Shown piece by piece: positions 1-7,091 of a DNA stretch of 35,653 bases (position 1 is the stretch's first letter; every line of letters begins with the position of its first letter). Origin of the DNA: CAZUGO01 sp964619935. GTDB taxonomy: Bacteria; Planctomycetota; Phycisphaerae; UBA1845; CAIVHJ01. Below the pieces are notes generated by a model that was not told the DNA's origin, made no database searches, and saw nothing but the letters and a program-made list of their open reading frames with translations. A program made the translations under genes and the position numbers. The DNA is taken from positions 1 to 35,653 of the forward strand of contig CAZUGO010000042.1 of assembly GCA_964619935.1 (NCBI GenBank). Direction: 5' to 3'.

Positions 1-27
1 ACCCTCGTGGCTACCCACCGCGAGGGT
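1..27. other. Hairpin at window edge
   Basis: A perfect 7-bp inverted repeat (ACCCTCG at 1-7, CGAGGGT at 21-27) has a short inner TGG/CCA pairing. It lies about 70 bases past the stop of the minus-strand gene at 97-582, so it could end that transcript, but no T-run is visible on the side where one would be expected and the window ends there. It may instead belong to whatever lies to the left. Confidence 0.35.
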
Positions 28-96
28 CATTACTCATATCTGCACACGCCGAATTATTCCAGGGACTTCAGCACGCCGCCCCCGGATCGATCCTGA

Positions 97-582
97 TCAC
101 ACACCTACACCTTTGCCAGGTAAAAACGCGGCTCCCGACAGCCCATCGAAACCCAAGTCTTTTCCTCGCTCTCTGACCACCAGTTGCCCAGGGCGGAAAC
201 CACAGACGATGCCTCCGAGCGAATCAGCCGACACACTCCCAGAGTGTTCACCCCCAGTGCGGCTTGTGAGCTTAATGCCGACATCGCCCGCCTTCTTGAC
301 GACATCCAAGTCGATTTCCGCGTCGAGGGCGTCCGCAGCGGAGATCTCCTTCGCAAGCAGAATCTGTTGGTAAAACTCCAGCCGGCTGAAACGTGGGTCA
401 GCGTTGTAGGTTGCCACCGTCTCGAGCTCATGCTCCGACAGGGCATACCGGACAGCATCCGCCGACACAAACGGCTGGTACGAGCGAATTAGCTTCCCTG
501 ACCCAAGGTAAAGAATCGACCCGGAGCCGCCTGTCCTAAGAATCTCGGTAAGTTTGCTTGCTAAGGGCTCGTACCGTAACAA
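97..582 (-). CDS. Hypothetical protein, 161 aa
   Basis: I do not recognise this family. The ORF starts at an ATG at 582 and encodes a soluble-looking, fairly acidic protein with no membrane segment or signal peptide. The N-terminal half looks alpha/beta (a hydrophobic run with LYLGSGK near residues 25-30, then acidic helices), and the last 40 residues are glycine-rich. It lies 42 bases downstream of the zinc-ribbon membrane protein on the same strand, so the two could be cotranscribed. Base composition is visibly less GC-rich than in most of the window. The call rests on ORF length and an unbroken, protein-like composition; a competing ORF on the plus strand at 184-492 looks like a shadow. 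Confidence 0.55.
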   Translation of the reverse strand: MLRYEPLASKLTEILRTGGSGSILYLGSGKLIRSYQPFVSADAVRYALSEHELETVATYNADPRFSRLEFYQQILLAKEISAADALDAEIDLDVVKKAGDVGIKLTSRTGGEHSGSVSADSLGGIVCGFRPGQLVVRERGKDLGFDGLSGAAFLPGKGVGV

Positions 583-624
583 GTTAAACGATTGGTCTCG
601 GGATTTGCCATTGTAGCCAGTGTT

Positions 625-1149
625 CTACGCCGTCTTCTCCGAATGATTGTTCAACTTATTCTTACGAGAGCCCTTCGCTCGCTCTGGTTCAGAGCGCCCA
701 GGTACGTCCTTCCTCTCGAACGGCGTGCCGCATTCGGGGCAGCGAGGATCGGTCAGGCCTTGGAGGGAGTAGCCGCACTTGGAACACACGCCCAATGAGG
801 GAAGATCAGGTAGCCTGCCAAGCAAAGCAATGCAAACCCATAATACGACGACTGGCACAACGAGAACCGTTATTCCGTTACACTCGATGAGAACCACTAT
901 GCCCGCCACAACAGCGGTGGCAGCGAATACGCCGAACATCGACCAGAACGCCTTGCGACGGAGGGTGAGCCACACTATCGGAGAATGAACCAAGCCGAGC
1001 ACAACCCATAGCAGGATGATGCCGCGGATTGCGTATGGGCTTTGCAACCAAGCTGTGGCGATAATCACAGCACCGACCGAGAACCCACCAACAGTGCAAA
1101 TCGTTGCTGCACCAATAAACGGCATAGTGGTATTGTCGTCTGCCGCCAT
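625..1149 (-). CDS. Membrane protein with C-terminal zinc ribbon
   Basis: A 174-residue protein with about four hydrophobic segments in residues 10-110 (for example the stretches around ATICTVGGFSVGAVIIATAW and VVPVVVLWVCIALLG), followed by a four-cysteine zinc ribbon near residues 121-142 (CSKCGYSLQGL...CPECGTPF) and a basic, polar tail. Ribbons of this form (C-x2-C-x-Y-x-L-x-G-L, then CPECG) are frequent in planctomycete membrane proteins of unknown role; the ribbon should lie in the cytoplasm. A second protein with nearly the same ribbon but at the N-terminus is encoded at 23736-24587. An AGGA lies only a few bases before the ATG at 1149. Function is unknown; binding of nucleic acid or protein by the ribbon is only a guess. 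Confidence 0.75.
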   Translation of the reverse strand: MAADDNTTMPFIGAATICTVGGFSVGAVIIATAWLQSPYAIRGIILLWVVLGLVHSPIVWLTLRRKAFWSMFGVFAATAVVAGIVVLIECNGITVLVVPVVVLWVCIALLGRLPDLPSLGVCSKCGYSLQGLTDPRCPECGTPFERKDVPGRSEPERAKGSRKNKLNNHSEKTA

Positions 1150-1629
1150 TTCCTAATAGCCACCACATGTCAGGCCGAAGCGGTCCAGGCCGTCGCAATC
1201 CCCCGAGGTACCAGGCGGGCCTCGCAAAGTATCTCAAGCGCGACCCCTGTGGAGCGTTATCCCTCCAGGCTATTTCACACTTTACCAGTACCGCCCGGTC
1301 GGCCCGAACTCCGCAGGGGCATGGTCTGCCCGCGAGACCCCATGCTGCCGTGAGATTCCTCCCAAACGCCAGCGCCTTCTTGCCGGCTTCGGGGGTCGCA
1401 CACGCGGGGTCTGCGGAGCGCACTCCCCGGGTGTTCAGGTCCAGCGCGTGCTGCGCCGGGCGCCAATCCGTACCGCGCCGGCGCGCAACCCTTGCCGCGC
1501 CAGGAGCCGGCACTTACCGCGTGGAGGAACGAGTCCTCACCGCAAGCGCCCCGCCAACCCCTGCCGGGTCAGCCCCGGCGGGACCCAGCACGGACCCGCC
1601 TGCGGTCGCCCGCACGCTGAGGATGGGGC
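1150..1629. other. Gene-free interval holding repeat copy A
   Basis: This 480-base interval lies between the zinc-ribbon gene and the stop of the SPASM gene. It has several overlapping open frames, but none shows a recognisable family and all look like products of high GC content. The right half (1427-1570) is copy A of the dispersed repeat described separately. I see no convincing promoter or terminator. Confidence 0.6.
1427..1570 (-). repeat. Dispersed intergenic repeat, copy A
   Basis: Read on the minus strand, this segment matches 25797-25941 on the plus strand. The best block is 55 bases without gaps (1481 down to 1427 against 25887-25941), where I count 46 identities by eye. The match continues more weakly to the shared CCCGGCAGGGGTT, here as its complement at 1556-1568. 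The interior is made of degenerate units of about 22 bases around GGCGCGGTA. Both copies lie between genes and in opposite orientation. It looks like a non-coding dispersed repeat; whether it is mobile is unknown. Confidence 0.65.
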
Positions 1630-3255
1630 TCAGGGGCGGTGCCATTCTTCGCAACGGCCGCACATCGGATGGATGTCGTATTGGCCTGCGCGGTGTGCTC
1701 GGCGCAGGGCGGTCATGGCCGGCCCCTGCCAGCATTCTGCCAGTGACTGGCGCGGCAGGGTGCCTACCGGATACAGCCCTCTGAAGTCCTGGTCGCAGCC
1801 GATCACCCGTCCGTCGCTCAAGAGGGTGCAACGGTTCTGCAACTGCCGGCAGCCGCGGCGCATCGGCCCTGCGGTGGCGATGAATCCACGGTCTTCGAGC
1901 AGGCCGGCATGATGGCTGAAGCCCTCGATGATGGCGCACCCGTGGCGGCGAATCCAATCATCGTGAAAGTCGGCCATCAGGGAGAGGTTGTGTTGCGTCT
2001 TGGTCAACGTGGCGGCCACCACCGGGGCGGTCTGCTGGCGGCGGCGGCGCTCGGTGGTGAGCCGGTCGATGCCGTCCATGATCGCATTCCATTGGTGCTG
2101 GCCATAAACGGCGGCGTAGCCGTCGGCATCGCTGGCATCCAGGTTGATCTGCACCACGTCGACCTGGTGATCCACCAGGGCCTGGACGGCGGCATCCTGC
2201 AAACCGACCCCGCTGGTACGGACGGCCAGCGCGAAAATGCCGGCCTGCCGGCAGATGGCCAGCGCCTCGGCGAACTGCGGATGGCATAACGGTTCACCGA
2301 ATCCGCCCAGAACCATGCGGGCGTCGTCGTAGGCGGCCAGTTCCCGGGTGATCTGCTCCAGCAGGTCCAGCGGGAGTTCGCCGGTGCGTTGCAGGATGGC
2401 GCCACGGGGCCGTAAGCCGGAGTGGTCGTGTGGGTCGGTCGTGGTCAGTTCGATCACCGCTTCTGTCGGCACGGTGTCGACATGGTCCTGTTCGGCCAGC
2501 CAAGTGCAGATCTGCTCCGCGGACTGGGCCGTGCCGTCCGATCGGATCAGTCGCTCCAGCAATTCGAATCCACGGCGGGTGTCCGACGTCAGCCGGGCGC
2601 GGGCCAGTTGCACGGACCGGGTGGGACGGAAGCAGGTCGCCAGGTTGACCATGTCGCGCTGCGGCTGGTCGGGACGATAGCTGTTGATCCAACCCACGGC
2701 CAGGTGATTCTGGGCGACTTCCTGCAAGGTGTCGGTCCGGAACACGGTGGGCGCCAGGCCGGGCGGTGCCGGGGCGAATACCAGCTTGGCCTGCGGGCCG
2801 CAGCGCAACTGGTGCTCGACCATGGCGTCGATCAGCGCCGGATCGACCACCGCGGCCTCCGCGGCCACACTGACCACGACTTCGGCGCCCAGTCGGGTGG
2901 CGATGGAGACGCACAAGGCCGGGTAGGTGTGCTCGTCGAAAAAGCAGGTATTGCCGAGTCCGCCCCGCCAACTGTCCAGCGCCCACTTACGAGCGGCTCG
3001 AATGGTGCCGCGATTGGGATCGGCCGGCCCATCGAAGGCCACCACCTCAATGCCGCGGTGGGCGGTCAGATCCTGGACGGCGGATCGCTGGATGCCGGGG
3101 CAGGTCACCACGATGTGGTCGACCGTGGCGGCGGCAACGATCCGTTCCAGCGTCCGGGTCAGCACCGGTGTTCCGCAGAGGTCCGACGCCAGCCGGCCGG
3201 CGGTGCCGATGGGTGAGGAATCGAGGTCGACCGGGACGACGGCGACGGTGGTCAT
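1630..3255 (-). CDS. SpsF-like/radical SAM-like SPASM protein lacking the CxxxCxxC site
   Basis: The protein has 541 residues. Residues 4-40 resemble the start of SpsF/CMP-sugar nucleotidyltransferases (hydrophobic strand, then L-x-G-x-PVL-x-R-x-LERI), though the usual lysine-containing GSTRLPGK loop is not preserved. Residues 267-460 have a radical SAM-like layout: an IELTT strand, and GGFGEP at 317-322 in the place of the SAM-binding GGE motif. The three cysteines expected just after IELTT are absent (TDPHDHSG instead). The C-terminal SPASM-type cysteines remain: C469, C476, C487, C508, C532 and C535. I chose the ATG at 3255 because it overlaps the stop of the Maf gene as ATGA. From the neighbour, a role in making or attaching a nonulosonic acid-type sugar is inferred. 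The family resembles what I recall as spiro-SPASM proteins, but I could not check this. Confidence 0.8.
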   Translation of the reverse strand: MTTVAVVPVDLDSSPIGTAGRLASDLCGTPVLTRTLERIVAAATVDHIVVTCPGIQRSAVQDLTAHRGIEVVAFDGPADPNRGTIRAARKWALDSWRGGLGNTCFFDEHTYPALCVSIATRLGAEVVVSVAAEAAVVDPALIDAMVEHQLRCGPQAKLVFAPAPPGLAPTVFRTDTLQEVAQNHLAVGWINSYRPDQPQRDMVNLATCFRPTRSVQLARARLTSDTRRGFELLERLIRSDGTAQSAEQICTWLAEQDHVDTVPTEAVIELTTTDPHDHSGLRPRGAILQRTGELPLDLLEQITRELAAYDDARMVLGGFGEPLCHPQFAEALAICRQAGIFALAVRTSGVGLQDAAVQALVDHQVDVVQINLDASDADGYAAVYGQHQWNAIMDGIDRLTTERRRRQQTAPVVAATLTKTQHNLSLMADFHDDWIRRHGCAIIEGFSHHAGLLEDRGFIATAGPMRRGCRQLQNRCTLLSDGRVIGCDQDFRGLYPVGTLPRQSLAECWQGPAMTALRRAHRAGQYDIHPMCGRCEEWHRP

Positions 3256-5192
3256 GATGGATCGGTTCCCGCAGCAGCGTGCCACCGGGCGTCGATGCGC
3301 TCGGCGGCCGATTGCAGAATGGCGATCATGCGGTCGGTATCGGCCCGGAGCTGCTGCACGAACAGGAGGTCGCGATCGAGCTGCTTGCGGGCCCGATCGG
3401 CCCCCACCGCGCCGGAGGCCTTCAGGCGCTGATCGGCGGAGAAGCGCCGAAACTCGGCCAACTGGGCACCGGCGGTGATGATGCTGTAGGCCCGCTCGTA
3501 CTCGGCGACCTTGAGTCGCAGGGCGTCGACGGTCTTGATCTTGCGGTTGAATTCGGCCGGCCGATCGATCAGCCGGGTCAGTTCCTGGAGCACCTCGGTG
3601 GTCTGGTCGCAGACGCCGCGAATGGCTTCCATGTCGTCGAGCCGCTGCCGAATCTGGTGTTGGCCGGCAGGCAGCTTGGAGGCGTCAAACCAGGGCTGCC
3701 GGCGGCGGTAGGCCAGCAGCCGTTCGGGGATGGTCTGGCGGCAATACGCATCAATCGCCTGCCGCAGCGTCATGATCTGGGCACCGCGGATCAGGGCACC
3801 GCCCTCGGTGGCATTGATCACCCGGGCGTGGGTTGCGGCAATATCCTTCTCGAATTGCTCCAGGTAGTTGAACATCAGTTCTTCGGTGAACAGCTCGCGA
3901 CCCTGGGCGTCGGGCACTTTCCGCAGGATGGGTTTGGAGCGCATGATGCGATCCCACTCCTTCATTTCCAGGGTCCCAAAGCGGTTCAGCTCGGCCGACC
4001 AGGACTCATGAATGGCGGTTCCCGGTGCGTGGTAGACGTGGTCGGTCAGGGCCAGGTCCTGCCCAATCAAGATGATCGGATCGCAGCTCATGTATTGCGC
4101 CAGGTAAAACGCCAGGTGGGCGACCGAGGCTCCGGCGGGCAGTCCGTCGCGCTCGCCGTGGGCCGAGCCCAGGCACAGGCGGGCGAATTCGTTGCTCAGC
4201 AGGCTGATCGGTCCGCAGTAGGCATCGATGACGCTGTGATGCGCCTTCGGTTCGGCAACCAGGTGGGTGTCGCATCCGGGATCGACGCCCTCGTAATACT
4301 GGCGGGACAATTCATGGTAATCCAGCGAGCACACGAACGCCGGCACGATGCCGCTGCTCTTGAGCGGCTTGAAGGTCGTCTGGGTGGCGATCACCACGGC
4401 GCGGTCCCGGCAGTGGTGAAGTTGTTGCATGTTGCGTCTCAGGGACGGACCCGCCGACACAATGATTGCCGGATGCCCCGCAAACCGTGCCTTCAATTCA
4501 TTAATCGGCGGTGACGCCAGGTAGGTGCCCAGGTTGTTGGCGACATTGCGGCAGGTCACCTGGGCATTGGTGACCAGCGTAACCATGCCGGTCTTGGCGT
4601 AATCGATGTAGGCCAGGCAGACGTCGGCAAGCGCCTGAAACTGCGGCTTGGAGATCCGCGTCGACGGCGTATGGGCCGCGATCTTGGTGCCCATCATCAT
4701 GATCGAGCTGTAGGGGCTGAGCCGTTGGTGCACCCAATCTTTGCGCGACTGGCAGACGAAGGCCAGCCTGCCGCTGTCCAGCTCCTCGCTGAAATCCAGG
4801 ACACTCAAGCCCAGTCGCACCATGTGCACATCGGGTTCCAGGATCAGGACGATCACGTCCCCGGTCAGCCGTTGGAACAACGCCTTGGCATGGTAGCCCA
4901 GTCCGAATCCCTGGATCAGATAGCAAAACTTGTCTGCTTCCAGGACGTGGTCCGCCCACTTGGCGGCCTCGGCCTGCGGGTCGTACCGGCTGTGCAGGTA
5001 CACCGCCTTGCCGTCGGGCGCCTGGCGGGCCACGGTCACCCCACCGCAGCGCGTGGGTTCCAGCGGCGGCAGGCGCTCATCGTCGATGGCGTCCACGGCC
5101 AGGGCCAGCTTGGAATCCAGCCGCCACAAGGCGCTCATGTTCCGCACGAAGAGCGCAGGATCCCGGGTGCTAACCGTCATCGGCGTCGTCAT
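3252..5192 (-). CDS. Maf-type motility-associated glycosyltransferase (DUF115)
   Basis: A 646-residue protein with the Maf/DUF115 core: the nucleotide-sugar-binding-like segment with SAGPSL at 246-251, the SLDY segment near 289-292, and the ILIGQDLAL segment near 374-382. Maf proteins of Campylobacter, Helicobacter, Aeromonas and Clostridium transfer pseudaminic or legionaminic acid to flagellin in the cytoplasm, and this is the likely kind of role here. The N-terminal 200 residues (Rossmann-like, with GFGLGYHAKAL) and the helical C-terminal 180 residues are usual for long Maf proteins. It is first in a pair with the SPASM protein, overlapping it by four bases. No flagellin gene lies in the window, so the acceptor protein is not known. 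Confidence 0.85.
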   Translation of the reverse strand: MTTPMTVSTRDPALFVRNMSALWRLDSKLALAVDAIDDERLPPLEPTRCGGVTVARQAPDGKAVYLHSRYDPQAEAAKWADHVLEADKFCYLIQGFGLGYHAKALFQRLTGDVIVLILEPDVHMVRLGLSVLDFSEELDSGRLAFVCQSRKDWVHQRLSPYSSIMMMGTKIAAHTPSTRISKPQFQALADVCLAYIDYAKTGMVTLVTNAQVTCRNVANNLGTYLASPPINELKARFAGHPAIIVSAGPSLRRNMQQLHHCRDRAVVIATQTTFKPLKSSGIVPAFVCSLDYHELSRQYYEGVDPGCDTHLVAEPKAHHSVIDAYCGPISLLSNEFARLCLGSAHGERDGLPAGASVAHLAFYLAQYMSCDPIILIGQDLALTDHVYHAPGTAIHESWSAELNRFGTLEMKEWDRIMRSKPILRKVPDAQGRELFTEELMFNYLEQFEKDIAATHARVINATEGGALIRGAQIMTLRQAIDAYCRQTIPERLLAYRRRQPWFDASKLPAGQHQIRQRLDDMEAIRGVCDQTTEVLQELTRLIDRPAEFNRKIKTVDALRLKVAEYERAYSIITAGAQLAEFRRFSADQRLKASGAVGADRARKQLDRDLLFVQQLRADTDRMIAILQSAAERIDARWHAAAGTDPS

Positions 5193-5201
5193 GATTCCAG
5201 T

Positions 5202-5390
5202 TCAAGAGGCTGCGTCACTCTGAATGGGGCGGTTCCATTGCAGCCCGGGTTCGGCCAGCGTGATCGATCCGGTCCCGCGATTGCCGGAATCCACCCGCAC
5301 CCGCCCGGCGGGCAGCCGCGGTCGCGCTCCGGCGACACCGGGTCCTCCGCGGGCTTGGACCCAACACTGCAGAATCGCGCTGCACCACAC
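5202..5390 (-). CDS. Possible small ORF upstream of the Maf gene
   Basis: This open frame (GTG start at 5390; the frame stays open to a stop at 5430-5432) has GC-rich third positions and ends 9 bases before the Maf start, which would fit a small first gene of the operon. The predicted peptide of about 62 residues has no recognisable domain; its second half (RVRVDSGNRGTGSITLAEPG) reads like a beta-rich protein end, so it could also be the remnant of a larger gene. Overlapping frames of 74 and 94 codons cover the same DNA, so the call is weak. Confidence 0.25.
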   Translation of the reverse strand: MWCSAILQCWVQARGGPGVAGARPRLPAGRVRVDSGNRGTGSITLAEPGLQWNRPIQSDAAS

Positions 5391-5521
5391 GACCGCTGGC
5401 GCTTGATTCCGGAATACGAGATCCGCTCGCTAAATGCAAGCGGATCGCCGCATGCCCTCGACGAGGCGACCACTGCCCAGGACGCGCTTGACGATTAGGG
5501 CCGCGGTCAATGGCCCCGGAG

Positions 5522-5551
5522 TTGCCGGCCCTGCCGCGAGTACGCTATTGT
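5522..5551 (+). promoter_or_regulatory. Candidate nhaA promoter
   Basis: TTGCCG at 5522-5527 and TATTGT at 5546-5551 are separated by 18 bases, giving a plausible sigma-70-type promoter about 30 bases before the nhaA start. Fit to consensus is four of six at both boxes. Confidence 0.4.
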
Positions 5552-5580
5552 ACGGCTCGCCGAATTGCAACGGGGGAGCT

Positions 5581-6918
5581 ATGGCGCGTCAACCATACAA
5601 ACCAGAAACGCTGCCGGATCTTCCGGACACGGCGCTGCGCCGGCTGCTCGATCCGTGGGCGCGGTTCATGCGCGTGGAGGCCGCCAGCGGGATCTTGTTG
5701 TTGGGGGCCACCGTGGTCGCGCTGGGGCTGGCCAACTCCACCGCGTCGGAGGCATTCTCGTCCCTGTGGAACACACCCATCGGGTTTCGAATCGGCGACA
5801 TCACGGTCGAGCATACCGTTCGGCACTGGATCAACGACGGCCTGATGGTCATCTTCTTTTTTCTCATCGGCCTGGAGATCAAGCGCGAGCTGGTGCTCGG
5901 CGAGCTGCGCGACCTGCGGCGAGCGGCGCTACCCTGTTTTGCGGCGCTGGGTGGGATGCTCGTGCCGGCGGGAATCTACATCGCTGTGCTCCTGGGCAAG
6001 GAAGAAGTCTCGGGATGGGGCATCCCCATGGCGACGGACATCGCATTCGTGGTGGGCTGCCTGACCCTGCTGGGTTCGCGCGTGCCGCACGGCCTGCGGG
6101 TCATGCTGCTGTTGCTGGCGATTGCGGATGACATCGGCGCCATTCTGGTCATCGCCATCGGGTACACGGACGATCTCGACTGGGTCGCCCTGGCGCTGGG
6201 CTTCGCCGGTATCGGGTTGTGCTTGATCCTGGCTCGCGTGGGCGTTCAGGAGGTGCCGGTCTACGCCCTGGTCGGTGTCTTCACTTGGTTCGCATTCCAT
6301 GAATCCGGCGTGCACGCGACCATTGCCGGGGTCATCCTGGGCCTGATCACACCGGCCACAAGCCGGGTCAACGAGGGTCATGCGGGCGGCATCGTCGAGC
6401 AGGCCGGTCGATACGTCTCCGGCGCCGGGGCATCCACCCTCCAGAAGCTGGGGGCGCTGCTCCATGCCCAAAGGGCCGGGCGCGAAGCCATCAGCCCCGT
6501 GGAACGACTCGAGCAGCAACTGCATCCTTGGGTGAGCTTCGTGATTCTCCCGCTGTTCGCCCTGGCGAACGCCGGCGTGCGGATCCATCCGGCCGACCTG
6601 GGCGCCGACCTCACCGTGGCGGTGATTCTGGGGCTGGTGGTCGGCAAGCCGGTGGGTGTGATCCTGCTGAGCTGGCTCGCGGTTCGAAGCGGCCTGGCCA
6701 GGCTTCCCGACCGTGTGACCTGGGGCATGATTACTGCGGGCGGGCTGCTGTGCGGGATCGGTTTCACCATGGCCATTTTCATTGCCGGTCTGGCGTTCGA
6801 ATCGCAGGCCCATCTGCTCGACACCGCCAAGTTGGGCGTGCTGGCCGCCTCATTCATCAGTGCGGTGGCGGGCCTGCTCCTGCTGCTGCTGACCACCCCC
6901 AGGCGCGTGAAGTCGTGA
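5581..6918 (+). CDS. nhaA: Na+/H+ antiporter NhaA
   Basis: Electroneutral or electrogenic exchange of Na+ (or Li+) for H+ across the inner membrane, for pH and salt homeostasis. The 445-residue protein has about twelve hydrophobic segments and the family signatures: WINDGLMVIFFFLIGLEIKR, MATDIAFVVG, and the paired aspartates D183-D184 in AIADDIGAI, equivalent to the ion-binding D163/D164 of the E. coli protein. A longer frame reaches back to 5434, but the ATG at 5581 is preferred because it follows GGGGGAG and matches the usual NhaA N-terminus with a short soluble lead. The gene stands alone on the plus strand and is divergent from the Maf operon. Confidence 0.95.
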   Translation: MARQPYKPETLPDLPDTALRRLLDPWARFMRVEAASGILLLGATVVALGLANSTASEAFSSLWNTPIGFRIGDITVEHTVRHWINDGLMVIFFFLIGLEIKRELVLGELRDLRRAALPCFAALGGMLVPAGIYIAVLLGKEEVSGWGIPMATDIAFVVGCLTLLGSRVPHGLRVMLLLLAIADDIGAILVIAIGYTDDLDWVALALGFAGIGLCLILARVGVQEVPVYALVGVFTWFAFHESGVHATIAGVILGLITPATSRVNEGHAGGIVEQAGRYVSGAGASTLQKLGALLHAQRAGREAISPVERLEQQLHPWVSFVILPLFALANAGVRIHPADLGADLTVAVILGLVVGKPVGVILLSWLAVRSGLARLPDRVTWGMITAGGLLCGIGFTMAIFIAGLAFESQAHLLDTAKLGVLAASFISAVAGLLLLLLTTPRRVKS

Positions 6919-7021
6919 CGCCGTGCCCGCCTCACACGAATGCAATTGCCGTGCATCGGGTCGGCCCCGGCGAGGCGCCCTGCGGAGCGGGCGTTGACGA
7001 ATCACGCGGCTCCGGCGATTC

Positions 7022-7030
7022 TGCTATCAT
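7022..7030 (+). promoter_or_regulatory. Extended -10 element before the octaheme cytochrome gene
   Basis: TGCTATCAT at 7022-7030 fits an extended -10 box (TGn plus TATCAT), about 60 bases ahead of the start at 7092. A TTGACG at 6994-6999 is 25 bases upstream, too far for a standard -35. Confidence 0.35.
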
Positions 7031-7091
7031 GCCGCGCTGGGCAAGCGCCTGAGCGGCCCGAGCCCGGTGTCCTGTTTCGAGGAGGTCATCG

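Noticed and set aside
6975..6994. Terminator after nhaA
   Set aside because: Only a 5-6 bp stem, no T-run; too weak to call.
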